From NCBI RefSeq assembly GCF_048569485.1, contig NC_134354.1, positions 448,570,230-448,634,229 of the forward strand: 64,000 bases of DNA. The letters run 5' to 3'. This DNA is from Anomaloglossus baeobatrachus. Taxonomy: Eukaryota; Chordata; Amphibia; Anura; Aromobatidae. The position numbers were made by a program, and so were the translations under genes. Shown here one piece after another: positions 10,579 to 21,635 of the stretch (position 1 is its first letter; each line of letters starts with the position of its first letter). The notes under the pieces were generated by a model that did not search any database, had not been told where the DNA came from, and saw only the letters and a list, made by a program, of their open reading frames with translations.

Positions 10579-11597
10579 TGTGGCATCCCAGTGGTCATGG
10601 GAGCCACAGTGGCGTTGTTCTCCTCACCGGGGGGCAATGCTATGCCTGGAAGCAGTGGGGAGACCTCTATGCCAGGTACAATCACACACACAACACTTCC
10701 TAATCCAGACCAGAAAGGGGAGCTCAAGTCCTGTTTGGGGCAAGCTTCCCTGTGCATTCTGGGTTGGGATGGGGTTAGAGAGAGGATCAGGAAGGGAAAA
10801 CATAGAACTGTAGTAGCAGTGAAAGAGAGGGGTTTCTGTAAGAGAGCTGGCTCAAGCTTTCCAGGACCGAGCGCTGAATCAGGACACCGGGGTCCTTGAC
10901 TGTCCGCTACTAACAGCCCAGCAGTAAACCCAGAGGGCAGCAGGTTCCACACCGCCTGTCCCAACAGAGACTCCCAAGGCGCAGTAGCATAATAGAGCCA
11001 GTGGCCGCTGAAGTACCGGCGGGCCCTACATCCGGCTTCCGCTGCCCACCACAAGGGACAATGAAAATTACACCTAGAAAGAGGGACGCTGTGCTGCTCC
11101 AGGCCACAGTAACACCCCGTCAGAGTGCACTAAGGAAGACCTTCCACGTACCTGGCAGAGAAGGGATTTCTCACTGCTTCCCGGTTGACCGGACCACTGT
11201 AACCTGGGACCATAACAACTGACCAGTAAAAGGTAAAGGAAACTACCAGCCTGTGTCGTCCAGTTACTGTCGGTGTCCTCAGCCCCGCTCCCCAGTGTAC
11301 AACACCATAGACTACCACCCTCATCATCCTCCCCGGGGCCCGCTCCTCCTGTGGGGAGCAGAAACATCTTAGCTGTTACTACCATCCGCCCAGGAGGACA
11401 GCGACAACAGCGGCGGCTATTCCCTGGCCGCATACACAGGTGGCGTCACAAAATCAAACCTCTATTATCACCCCTTTCTTTATTGTACACCTCGGGGCCA
11501 CAAAACCAGGCAAAAGGGCCACCCCGTGACATCCCCCTGACCCGACATCACCGGCCCGGTGACGAGTAACTTAACCCCTTGCCCTGTGGGTGTTACA
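10579..11597 (+). repeat. 3' LTR of the Gypsy element
   Basis: The 1019-bp LTR begins TGTGGCATCCC and ends GGGTGTTACA. It matches the LTR at 2112-3091 with scattered substitutions and small length differences. CATG follows at 11598-11601. Confidence 0.88.
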
Positions 11598-11601
11598 CAT
11601 G

Positions 11602-11996
11602 CACTTTTATGCATTTCTCTGTTCGGCAATTCTTGATCACCCCTTCCCCAATTTCATTAGTTAGGCTCAGGTCACTATCTACAGTGTCCTCTTCTCCTGT
11701 ACAGTAAGTACACTCCCCCCAGTCCATAGTATGAACACTCCTCCAACTTTAGATTATTATCAGAGATTTTTACAATAAAACCTCTTATTACAGTAGCTCT
11801 TGTAAAGGCTAATGACACCTTTGATGTGGGAGCGATAATTTTAACCCTTGCTAATGGTTACTTTTAGTTAATAAAATTGCACTTAGTTTCAGTTTTCATT
11901 CATTTATTTTAAAAATCCCAACAGTTTGCAGTCTGCTGCAGGTTTCAGATTATTTTCTATTGTGGGAATATCTGTCCTAGTAATATAGATTATATG
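11602..11996. other. Unassigned stretch
   Basis: AT-rich single-copy-looking DNA. I see no gene and no recognised repeat. Confidence 0.5.
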
Positions 11997-12000
11997 TAAG

Positions 12001-12887
12001 TGCAGTGCCCCATGGGGCAGGTGGTTAACCTACTCGTTGCCGGGCCATTGCGGGTTGGGTCAGGCGATATTACGGGTGGCCTTGCCTTGTTCCGTTGCCC
12101 CAAGGTGTGCAGTAAATGGAGTGGTGGAATTGGGGTGATTGGGGAAAGTTTGTTGTGATGCCACCTGTAGTGTGTGGCCAGGCAGTAGCCGCCGCTGCAG
12201 AATTCCTCACCGGGGCAGGTGTTATTGCAGCCGGGATGGTGTCACTCCCCACAGGCACAGCGGGCCCCGAGTGGATTACGAAGGGTTTTGGCAGTCCCCT
12301 GGGAGCGCCGGCGCGTGGGCTATGGTGTCGCTAATCAGAGTCTGAGTCGGTAACTGCGGTTCCAGGTTCTTTTTACTCACTGATTTAAAGCTACACCCAG
12401 GTGCTGGACTCTGCCGTCATGGGCTCCGGTGAATCCCAAGCAAGTAAGGGGCCACCACCGGTGTTTGAAGAAAAAGAGAGTGAGAATGTCCTTCTCCTAG
12501 GATGTCCTCCTTAGCAGTTAGGAACCTTGGCTGAGGTCCCACTCCAAGCCCTGGGCCTAGTGAAGTCCAAGAGTTCCAGAGGTGTCTAGTCAGAACTATG
12601 GTCCTGACTCGTCTGTCTTATGTGAGTGTGTTGCGCCTACGTCTACCCCCAAGTGGAACCCGTCCCCCAGGTGGCAGGCTTCAGTGACCAGGGAAGTCCC
12701 ATGCATCGTGATGGCCAGCCCCTATCTACCTTGAGCGAACCCCCCCTGTGAGAAGACTCCTAAGCTGTATGTAAAGTGTGAATGTGGAACACCGGCGAGT
12801 AACCCCCCCCCCACTTACTTGAGATGGATACTGCACCTTAACTGAGGTGCAGTACCCTGTGGCGACCAGAGCCTTAGGGGTGCCACC
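12001..12887 (-). mobile_element. Probable solo LTR (Gypsy-like)
   Basis: On the minus strand the segment runs from TGGCACCCC to a GCACTGCA end. TAAG occurs on both sides (11997-12000 and 12888-12891), though the exact right edge is ambiguous by two bases. An internal TGATGCCACC resembles the conserved GTGACGCCACC seen in the LTRs at 25425 and 39068. No internal region is present. Confidence 0.5.
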
Positions 12888-13068
12888 TAAGCTCTGTGTG
12901 TTTCCAGAATAGTGCTGTCTTCATGAGCTCATACATCAGTACACCCTCTATCCTGCACTTGTTTAATATTCATGGGCTTTTCGCTCTTTCTTTAACCTCT
13001 TTGCTCTACCCTCCCTGAATCTGTAGATAATTTCCCCATATCTCCACAATATTGTTGCTATCTCTAAG

Positions 13069-13560
13069 GCCTTCTTCAAACGTCCGTGTTTCTGGTACGT
13101 GTAATGTCTGTTTCCACGCATACCAGAAACACGGACACAAGTAGACCCATTAAATTCAATGGGCTTGCGCGCACGTCTGTGTTTTGACAAGGACCATGTG
13201 GCCGTGTGGAGCACACGTGTGTCCATGTGGTCCACACGGCGACATGTCCGTTTTCTGTCGGCAGCACAGGTATCACAAGGACCCAACACTAATGGGATCT
13301 GTGTGACATGTACCCGAAGAAAACACAGGTCATTTAAAAAAAATAATTTATATACTTACCTGTCTCTGGCGCTCCTGTTGCTTCCAGGTCCCACTCATTA
13401 TGCTCATGAACATTCACTGCACTGACTGCAGACCTGGAAGTAACAGCAACACCGGAGACAGGTAAGTATACAAGTTCATGCTGCCACACGGTTAGCAAAT
13501 GGAACACACACAGACACATATATGCTCCTACACCACGGACCACGCAACACGCTTGTTTCT
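13069..13560. mobile_element. MITE related to the 47961-48518 element
   Basis: The segment shares GTCCGTG-TTCTGGTACGTG, the TAATGGG/AATGGG block and CACACGG/ACACGGAC pieces with the element at 47961-48518. A hairpin at about 13080-13135 pairs TCCGTGTTTCTGGTACG with its complement. No clear terminal repeats are left. Confidence 0.5.
13352..13471. repeat. Inverted repeat, about 45-bp arms
   Basis: TATACTTACCTGTCTC starts the left arm and its complement ends the right arm. The arms also pair through the GCTTCCAGGTC block. The spacer is about 30 bp. Confidence 0.75.
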
Positions 13561-13699
13561 TTCACGAACGTGTGAGGGGGGGGGCCCAAGGGTGTGTTTA
13601 GACTAAAATAATTTTTATCAGATAGCATATGAACCCAATGAGAGCCTGTGTTCTGGTTCAAAGGGACTATTTCTCACACACGCCTGTGGTCCGTGTAAA

Positions 13700-15060
13700 T
13701 AAAATCACATCATGCTCCAATGTGGTATAGTGCATATAAATAGTAGGCAGCACCTGTATCCGCCCGCGATGCAGTGCTGCACACGAAAATGACTTCTAAT
13801 AAGTTCAGTGGACCATGTGAATGTACCGTAAAGCCCCCTATAGACATTATATTAATGTCTGATATCTACAATTCTGCCTACACTAATGTGCATGGGCACG
13901 AAGGCCAACTGAGTATTGGAGGAAATGTCAATCAGGTATGTTCGATTTCGGGCTGCCAATATAATTTACATTCCAAGGATAATCCGCCAGCAGAGATATC
14001 GGTCAGCGACTTCTCATAGAGAACACTAAAGTGCTCAGTGTATGGGAAAGCGGACTGAAAAAGCCAAAAATCATCCAAAGCACAGAACTGGATCTGATGG
14101 ATTTTTATTAGTTCTGAAAAATCACTAAGCTACAGTATATAAAGAACTTAAGGATAGTCTGCAAAACATTAGAACATTTTTAATGAAGGCTATTTTAAAA
14201 GTCGCATAAATTTGCATTTGGAAAGTAAAAGAACAATAGAGCTAATCTGCCAAGTGACCCTTTTTTCTAGAACATCAACCCAACTGATTCATTGTTTTGT
14301 ATGCGAAAAAAGATTTTTTTTTATACATCAGTTGCTGTCCTCAGTTTTAGGTGAAGTCTATTTGTTTCGCCATGAAATTATTTTTAGCTTTAAATTCTCA
14401 GCTAGAACTTTAGAATTAAAGAATAATTAGTATTAACAGAACAAATTTTCTGAACTGTGAATATAAAACGTAACACCATGTCTAAAGTGCGAAAAGTCAT
14501 AGATTCGATTATAACAGTTTGTGGGGGAAAAAAGGAATTAATTCACTGTTACTACTTTGTGCAAGAAATCCACTGCTGATCAACGTAAATATTAAAATCT
14601 ACACTGTATGTTAATTTATTTCTTAATTTGTTCTGTATTTTTCACACAGCGTGTGGATGACGTAATACATTTCATCCACTTTACTATTAGCGTAATATCC
14701 CGAAGACTGGCTGCCCAGAATCCAATTGGCTTGCAACATGCAACAAAAAATACATCTCATTTGGAAACATTTGTGACTCTGTGTTACAGTCGCAGGCTAC
14801 AATGCAGTACTATATGAATTCATTAGAGGCGATGTTGCAATGTGACACTGCCATTTCAGTGTTGTGTGACATATCTCGCTGTGGAACCCTAGCCACATCC
14901 TCCGCCACTTATTGAAGTTGATGATCTTGGGGTGTGGGCAATATTTAAAGTCCACTTTCTAAGGTGCTTAAGTTGTGGGGGTATAGCAGAAGCTAATTAG
15001 TTTGTAACTTAATGTACCTTTCCCAACGTCAGGTATATAGAGCAGACTCAGACTGAGTCT
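13700..15060. other. Unassigned stretch
   Basis: AT-rich DNA with no recognised repeat family. ORFs at 13774 and 14212 lack any domain that I recognise and have stop-rich surroundings. I see no supported gene. Confidence 0.45.
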
Positions 15061-15121
15061 AATAATAATAATCAGTAAAAAAAAAATCAGATATTATTTA
15101 TTTTATATTTTCAATCCAGTT

Positions 15122-15163
15122 GTGAAGACGTTTCGGTCAATTTATTGACCTTCTTCAATTCAC
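15122..15163 (-). ncRNA. Hammerhead-ribozyme-like motif (PLE type)
   Basis: Read on the minus strand, stem I GUGAA is followed by a UUGAAGA core. Stem II pairs GGUCAAU with AUUGACC. Then come GAAACGUC and the stem I partner UUCAC. Core order and pairing match a type I hammerhead with a very short stem III. The first core base is U where the consensus has C, so self-cleavage is doubtful. Such motifs are known in PLE terminal repeats. Confidence 0.6.
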
Positions 15164-15169
15164 GTGCTG

Positions 15170-16057
15170 GAGATTAAGGATTGTTTGATTTAGAACTGCT
15201 AGATACAGAGCGGTGTCCACTGTTGTCTGAGCGTGTCTGTGAGATGTCAAGATAGACCAGAGGCTCTTGAGACACATAGAAGGAGATAAAGAGACTGCAA
15301 AGAACCAGAGTTGTAAGAAAAGCCACTCAGAAGAGGAAAGTAGCTGTGGACTGAGAGAGCGAGCCTCAAGGACAGAGGGACCCTGTGGCGTGGACATCCA
15401 AAGCTCACAGTACTTTGCACGCAGGGGTGCAGATCCCCAGAACAGACCAGGACTTCAAGCCCTCTGTTAACTCTGCCATGCGGGTGGATTTCCAGGACTC
15501 ATCTGCCACCCTTTAACGTCCGAGGCATCAGCAGCAAAGTGGGACCGGGACATATTCCCTTAAATAGTCCAAGCTGCCTGCGGCAGGACCCAGACACCAG
15601 GAGGACCTCCAAGTGCTCCACGCCAGGGAGGACCCACATACACAGGAGCGCACAGGTGGAGAGTGGCATCAGGTTGGCAGGCACAGCTATCAGGACAAGG
15701 GCGCACCTGGAATCCAGTACGTCTCAGGGCGTTGAACCAGTAAGTAAACACCATCAAATTGCCCTCTTTGTCTGGACTCCTTCATTGCCGCGTGCCTCCA
15801 CATTAACCCTTCACCTACCCCTGGGGAAAAGCCCTGCTCGTGGAGGGCTCCACAATCCACGCTACCCCATCCATCATCCCCAGTGGGAACCCGCAGCGGC
15901 GGCCCTACTATCCCTGGCCGCAAACCATGAGTGGCGAAGTTGGACTTTTATTTTAATTTTTCATTTAAAAACTGTTCGATGGTGCCTCCGGGTCCGGGAC
16001 CCCTCGAGCCTCGGACCACCCGGATCCGAGCAGCTCGGCTGCCCCGGAGTGCGACAC
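15170..16057 (+). mobile_element. Partial or solo LTR, Gypsy-like
   Basis: The right end, with GGATCCGAGCAGCTCGGCTG and a terminal GTGCGACA, strongly resembles the right end of the solo LTR at 35674-36789. A GAGTGGCGAAGTTGGAC block occupies the place of the GGTGGCGTCAC block of related LTRs. The left edge is not defined. Confidence 0.45.
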
Positions 16058-16370
16058 TGTGATTGTTTTCTTGATCCGATTGGGGTTAATATTAGTCGGA
16101 GTAGAATGCCATGTTTTATCGCACTCCACTCAGTCCGATTGTAATGCCGTGTGTCTTAGGCCTAAACTAAGTTATACAGCCAATGGCTGTCTCTAAATCA
16201 GTGACCAAAGCTGGCTCTGATTGCTACTGCTTACCTCCCAACAATCCCAGATTCTGATTTGAGCTCTCTCTCCTGCAGTCCCACGGCTCACAGCTGTTGT
16301 CCCGGCTGACACCCTCAGTGCAGATGTATACAAGGCACTCCCAAGATGATTTAAAGAAATTTTATTCATG
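16058..16370. other. Unassigned stretch
   Basis: No gene seen. The first 100 bases contain an imperfect inverted repeat around GATCCGATTGGGGTTAAT and may be a small MITE fragment. Confidence 0.35.
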
Positions 16371-16375
16371 TGCGT

Positions 16376-16415
16376 AACAAAACATTTTTGGTCCTATATG
16401 GACCTTCCTCAGTAT
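16376..16415 (-). ncRNA. Degenerate hammerhead-like motif
   Basis: On the minus strand CUGAGGA is followed by a perfect stem II (GGUCC/GGACC). AAAA stands where the core requires GAAA, and a U-rich stem III region follows. It looks like a decayed relative of the motifs at 15122 and 62230. Confidence 0.4.
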
Positions 16416-16419
16416 CACA

Positions 16420-16950
16420 TGTGTGAGGGAACACGCTGTGTGGGCTGTCAGATGCGGAATTCACCACTGTATGGGGGCTGCCATGACATGGAGCGGGCGA
16501 TGCATGCGGAGGGCCGGGGCAAGCGGCCAATCCATGCGGGGGGCGGGGCCAGGCCGAGGCGAGTGGCCAATCCGTGGGGGGGGCCAGGCCGAGCCTAGCG
16601 GCCAATCCGACAGTTGTCACTGTAACGACACTGTCACTGTAACGACACAATTTTGGAGCAAGACAGACAGACAGACAGACAGAATAAGGCAATTATATAT
16701 ATAGATTGTCACGATGATTACAGGATAGCGAGGAACTACTACTAAGCTGACTCTCAAGCTAGGGAGCCCTATGCTACCCCTAACCTCAGAAATACTCCTA
16801 AAGGTGGAGAGGCCTGAGTCTCCTTCCTGGCTTGCTCCTGATCAGTCCTGATCTTATTCACCCTCTACCCAGGGGGAATGGGACAGGAGTGTGTTGAAAA
16901 TCACAGAAACAGACAGACAAGGGACACCAAAACTTTGCGATGATGGGATC
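16420..16950. other. Repeat-rich unassigned stretch
   Basis: A GC-rich tract at 16495-16600 contains three degenerate copies of a unit with GCGGCCAATCC. A (GACA)n run lies at about 16660-16682, followed by TAAGGCAATTATATATATAG. I see no gene. Confidence 0.45.
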
Positions 16951-16956
16951 ATGACG

Positions 16957-17058
16957 GAGCCGGTGTACGCTGGTAACCATGATACACATCGGGTAACTAT
17001 AGGAAGCGCTTCCCTTAGTTACCCGATGTGTATCATGGTTACCAGCGTACACCGGCTC
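16957..17058. repeat. Near-perfect 102-bp palindrome
   Basis: The left arm begins GAGCCGGTGTACGCTGG and the right arm is its complement almost without mismatch, with the centre at AGGAAGCGCTTCCCT. The GTAACCATG...CGGGTAAC pattern resembles the internal inverted repeat at 47125-47290. Confidence 0.88.
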
Positions 17059-17059
17059 C

Positions 17060-17290
17060 CGGCATACGCTGACGCCTCGCCCGCTCGGCCCCGCCCCCGG
17101 CACACGTTGGCATGCTCGGCCCCGCCCCCGGCGGCCCGCTTGGCCCTGCCCCCAGCACACGTTGGCCCGCACGGTCCCGCCTCCAGCACATGTTGGCCCG
17201 CTCGGCCCCGCCCCCGGCAACCCGCTCGGCCCCACCCCCGGCACATGTTAGCCCGCTCAGCCCCGTCCTGGCACACGTTGGGCACCTATA
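17060..17290 (+). repeat. GC-rich minisatellite, about 30-40 bp units
   Basis: Tandem units contain CTCGGCCCCGCCCCCGGCA and CACGTTGGCCCGC, about six or seven copies. Long ORFs on both strands are produced by the repeat. Confidence 0.85.
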
Positions 17291-17299
17291 CACCTCCCC

Positions 17300-17430
17300 C
17301 CGAGAACTACTCCTCCCATTATACTCCTCTTTCCCCAGGACCACTCCTCCCATTATACTCCTCTTTGCCCAGGACCACTCCTCCCATTATACTTCTCTTT
17401 GCCCAGGACTACTCCTCCTATTATAGTCCT
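17300..17430 (+). repeat. Short tandem repeat, about 42-bp unit
   Basis: Three copies of a unit with CCAGGACCACTCCTCCCATT and ATACTCCTCTTTG are seen. Confidence 0.8.
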
Positions 17431-17477
17431 CCTATTATGGTATACTCCTCTCTGAGTATAATAGGAGGACTATTATA

Positions 17478-17955
17478 GTATGGGGGATGGAGCACGATGG
17501 GGTGTGTGCAGCATGGAGGATGGAGCACGATGGGGGGTGCGCAGCATGGGAGATGGAGCACGATGGGGGGTGTACAGCATGGGGGATGGAGCACGATGGG
17601 GGGTGTGCAGCATGGAGGATGGAGCACGATGGGGGGGTGCAGCATGGAGGATGGAGCACAATGGGGGGAGCGCAGCATGGGAGATGGAGCACGATGGGGG
17701 GTGTGCAGCATGGGAGATGGAGCACGATGGAGGGGTGCGCAGCATGGGGGGTGGAGCACGATGGGGGTGCGCAGCATGGAGGATGGAGCACGATGGGGGG
17801 TGTGCAGCATGGAGGATGGAGCACGATGGGGGTGCAGCATGGGGGATGGAGCACGATGGGGGGTGTGCAGCATGGAGGATGGAGCACGATGGGGGGTGTG
17901 CAGCGTGGAGGATGGAGCACGATGGGGGGGTGCAGCATGGGGGATGGAGCACTAT
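17478..17955 (+). repeat. 33-bp minisatellite (GGAGCACGATGGGG)
   Basis: About 14 tandem units contain GATGGAGCACGATGGGGGGT followed by GCAGCATGG. The same unit occurs in reverse complement at 32336-32455. ORFs of 150-280 codons here are repeat translations. Confidence 0.92.
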
Positions 17956-18315
17956 GACATGCTGGCGGCAGGGCGCTCAGCTGAGAGCTCTCACATGCCG
18001 GCGGCCGGGCGTTTAGCTGAGCGCTCTCACATGCCGGCGGCCGGGCGCTCAGCTGAGAGCTCTCACATGCCGGTGGCCGGGCGTTTAGCTCAGCGCTCTC
18101 ACATGCCAGCGGCCGGGCGCTCAGCTGAGAGCTCTCACATGCCGGCGGCCGGGCGTTTAGCTGAGCGCTCTCACATGCCGGCGGCCGGGCGTTTAGCTGA
18201 GCGCTCTCACATGCCGGCGGCCGGGCGCTCAGCTGAGAGCTCTCACATGCCGGCGGCCGGGCGTTTAGCTCAGCGCTCTCACATGCCGGCGGCTGGGCCC
18301 TCAGCTGAACGTTCG
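17956..18315 (+). repeat. 37-bp minisatellite (CTCACATGCCGGCGGCCGGGC)
   Basis: About nine to ten units of CTCACATGCCGGCGGCCGGG alternate between GCTCAGCTGAGAGCT and GTTTAGCTGAGCGCT endings, giving a higher-order two-unit period over most of the array. Confidence 0.92.
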
Positions 18316-18828
18316 GCCACCGAGAAACAAAATAAAGTTTTTGTGATTTAAAAAAAAAAAATGAGCATGCGCAGTGAAAAATAAAGGTTTTCGCCGCTCA
18401 AAAAAATGTTACATGCTGCATTCCCTCCGCCATACGCAGCGTCTAAATAACGACACTGCGTCATCCAGCGGATGCAACGCTGACACTTGCGTTACAGTGC
18501 GTCATCCATACAAGTCTATGGAGAATAGCGCAGTGCGTTAACGGACTGCGCTATTCTCCATAGTGACGGACTGCGCTGAACGCAAGTGTGAAAGTACCAT
18601 ACAATGTGCGGAGGGCATCTGTAGTGTCCATGTCATGGAGAGGTATAATGAGCGTGGGCATCAAACACGGAGGTATTATGTATTGAGCGGCCGTGAGCTG
18701 AGAGTCCAGAAAGAGTATATAGATGAGATGTAAGCGGGCGTCTACACGGAGTATATAAGAGGTCTGAGCTGGGTATATAGAAAGATATGCTGCTCATCTA
18801 GAATAGATTCCAAGTCCTGTATCTGTAA
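18316..18828. other. MITE-like fragment and unassigned DNA
   Basis: At about 18420-18600 an inverted structure pairs GGAGAATAGCGCAGTGCGTT with its complement (18520-18565). The rest holds no recognised feature. Confidence 0.4.
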
Positions 18829-18939
18829 GGGCTTCTTTACACACTGCTTTTTTACTGCTTTTTTTGTCAGCAAAACCTGATGTCTTGGCTGTAACAAAGT
18901 TGTGTTTTTTTGCTGTGTTTTTTGCAGCGTTTTTGGGTT

Positions 18940-19412
18940 TTGCTGAGTGTATGTATGTATGTCCGTCCGCTAAAGGAATCCGCACCGTCGCATTTACAAT
19001 CACGAAATTTTGCACAGACACTCCATGTGACTCATGGAACATTATAGACTGTTTGGACAGGGAATTTTAACCCCGCGCTTTACAGTTACTCTCCAAAAAT
19101 CCTGCCTAAAGTCAATGGAGCTGCGAGCTATTAGGTTATTAATAGGAGCTGTGATTGGTTTCTATAGGAACAAAAGAAATTGTTAGTACAATAAGCTTGT
19201 GTGAGGTAATAAGATGTCGGTGGGGAGACTGAGAGAGAGAGACAGTCAAAAAGACAGACCGGGAAAGAGACAGACAGAGAGACAGACACAGGGAAAGAGA
19301 ACGAGACGGGGAGTGAGACAGACACGGGGAGTGAGACAGATACAAAGAGACAGACAGAACTCAAAGAGAGACAGTACTATCCTGGGCAACGCCAGGTACT
19401 ACAGCCAGTGTC
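18940..19412 (+). mobile_element. Helitron-like non-autonomous element
   Basis: The right end has a hairpin, CCTGG-GCAACG-CCAGG, followed by TACTACAGCCAGT. This is the layout of a Helitron 3' end (short GC hairpin about 10 bases before a CTRR-like end). The body contains the CACCGTCGCATTTACAATCACG and TTTTAACCCCGCG blocks I associate with vertebrate Helitron-like families, and a GACAGA-rich tract. No Rep/helicase ORF is present. Confidence 0.55.
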
Positions 19413-19424
19413 TAAATAAAGTAA

Positions 19425-19962
19425 AGCCTGCTTTACACGTTCCAATTTGTCGTGCAATAGCATTTGCAATCGCACCCGCCCCCAACGTTTGAGCGGCATG
19501 GGCAATTTGTTGCCTGTGTTGCACAATGCTGTAACCCCCCCGTCACACGCACTTACCTCTCGAACGACCTCGCTGTGGGCGGCAAACATCCATTTCCTGA
19601 AGGAGGAGGGATGTTCAGCGTCACACAGCGGCCGCCCAATAGAAGTGGAGGGGCGGAGATGTAAACGTAAACATCCCGCCCACCCCTTCCTTCCGCATTG
19701 CCGGCGGGACGCAGGTAAGTTGTTGTTCGTCGTTCCTGGGGTGTCACACGGAGCGATGTGTGCTGCCTCAGGAACAATGAACAACCGGATGTTCGATTTT
19801 TAGAAAATGAGCGACGTGTCAATGATGAATGAGAAGGTGAGTATTTCTGCTCGTTCACGGCTGTCACACGCTATGATATCACTAACGATGCCGGATGTGC
19901 GTCACTTACGACGTGACCCCGCCGACATCTCGTTCGATATATTGTAGCGTGTAAAGCCCGCT
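19425..19962 (+). mobile_element. PIF/Harbinger-type MITE, family A, copy 3
   Basis: The copy starts AGCCTGCTTTACACG after TAA, ends GTGTAAAGCCCGCT and is followed by TTA. Internal blocks (GTGTCACACGGAGCGATGTG, GCCGGATGTGCGTCAC) match the other copies but with more change. Confidence 0.8.
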
Positions 19963-19965
19963 TTA

Positions 19966-21475
19966 GTTTCATTCACCAAAAAAGCAGCTAAAACCGCAGA
20001 TGCAATTCTTCACTCTGCTTTCAATGGTAAAAAAAAGCAGCAAAATTGCTGAAAGAATTGACACGCATATTTCAGCCAGGAAAAAAAAAAGGAAGCGTTT
20101 GTGCATGAGCTTTATTGCTGGTAGTGTAAGACTGTGTGCACTCATTGTGTTTTTGCCGCGTTTTTGAGTGCAGATTTGTCACAACTGGAAACAAATCCTG
20201 ATGCCAATCAGAAGTGCCAGATTTTCTCCTCGCAGATTTTGGTGCAGAAAATAATTTTCTTTTTTTGCATTTTTCATCTAAAAAGTAGCTTTTGATCAGG
20301 ATGCATTTGCAGGCGGTGTGCACACAGTACATTTTTATCGTGCTTTTTTTATGCATTTTTACTGCAGTTTTGTCAAAAACTGCATGCAAATCCTTATGTC
20401 AGCAAAGTCGATGAGAAACCTCACGTTTTGTGCACGTTGCTTTTTTTTCTTCCTTGCATATTTGGTGCAGAAATAAATCTGCAGCTTGTCAATTCTTTCA
20501 GTGTTTTTGCAGTTTTTTTCCTCCCCAGAATGCATGGAAAACATAAAAAAATGCAGCAAACTTTTTTTTTTTTGCCAAGAGATGCAGATTTGGTGCAGAA
20601 ATTTCTGCAACCAAATACTCAATGTGGACATATAGCCTAAGAAAGACATTGAAGAAATCGTGCAGAATCATGCAGAAAAACACTGCAAAAACACCCTGTG
20701 TGAACATAGCGTAAAACTTGCAAAAAAGACAGCAAAAATGCACTGTGTGAACATAGCCTAAATCCTTTGAAAAAAGCATGCAAAAAAGCGCTCTGTGTGA
20801 ACATATGAGGGGGTAATACCAATATGAGAAGTTGTGTATAGCACTGGTATTTAAAATTTAACCTTTATTAATTTCTCTATTAAAATTATAGGACCAATCA
20901 GGTGATACCACAAGGTAAAAAAACACAAAGTACAGATTGGATGCATACAATATATCAACAGGAGTTATATCCAATTCCCTCACGGTCCTCCCGGTTCAGA
21001 TATATACATCCAAATGATTAAAGTGACATTGTGCAAAAAAAACGTGATCCTCCCAAAATTGCACTCTTGCCCTTAGATTAACACTCTTTTTAAAGTGGCT
21101 ACGTGCAAATACAAAGATTATCCACAGATCACAGAAAACACTGGGGTATAATCAGGGAGGAAAAACAATGGTTTTTGTAAAACTGGTGCATTGAAGAAAT
21201 CATGCAGAAAAACACTGCAAAAACACCCTGTGTGAACATAGCGTAAAACTTGCAAAAAAGACAGCAAAAATGCACTGTGTGAACATAGCCTAAATCCTTT
21301 GAAAAAAGCATGCAAAAAAGCGCTCTGTGTGAACATAGCCTAAACCAATGAGAAAAAACCTGCAAAAAAAGTGCACTGTTTGAGCATAACCTAAAACCAA
21401 TGTAAAAAAAATGCAAAAAAGCGCTGCGTGAACATAGCCTAAAACCAATGAAAAAAACATGCAAATCATCACACA
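19966..21475. repeat. MITE-derived tandem and duplicated tract
   Basis: AT-rich DNA is built from repeats of a MITE terminus whose consensus contains CTGTGTGAACATAGCCTAA. Units of 50-60 bp recur at 20680-20803 and 21230-21450. A block of about 150 bp at 20645-20803 is almost identical to 21188-21341, with an unrelated 384-bp segment between. ORFs here are not supported as genes. Confidence 0.6.
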
Positions 21476-21635
21476 TCAGCAGATTTGTCTTTCAGTACCA
21501 TCTTTATGCTGATGACACACAGCTATACACCTCATCCCCTGAGCTCACCCTCGCTGTACTACAGAACACCAGTGATTGCCTGACTGCAGTTTGCAACATC
21601 ATGTCTGCTTCCTACCTGAGGCTGGAAACACATCT

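Larger units (their letters stand above)
2112..11597 (+). mobile_element. Gypsy (Ty3-like) LTR retrotransposon fossil
   Basis: Two LTRs of about 1.0 kb in direct orientation start TGTGGCA and end in TACA. They bound the element and are flanked by a 4-bp duplication, CATG, at 2108-2111 and 11598-11601. Between them lie a primer-binding-like site, a gag-like start near 3314, gag-like and retropepsin-like segments (6865-7795), the end of an RNase H domain, an integrase domain and a polypurine tract. The element is clearly broken, with many breaks. It has received later insertions: a Tc1 element, a solo LTR and a PLE fragment. Its LTRs have diverged by several percent by eye, so it is older than the LTR element at 25425. 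It is a fossil with no expected activity. Confidence 0.88.

Noticed and set aside
15539-16144. 201-codon plus-strand ORF
   Set aside because: Lies across a partial LTR and its flank, with no domain and no supporting composition.
17480-18351. Long overlapping ORFs (up to 284 codons) in three plus frames and several minus frames
   Set aside because: They are translations of 33-bp and 37-bp minisatellites whose units are close to multiples of three. There is no start context or domain.
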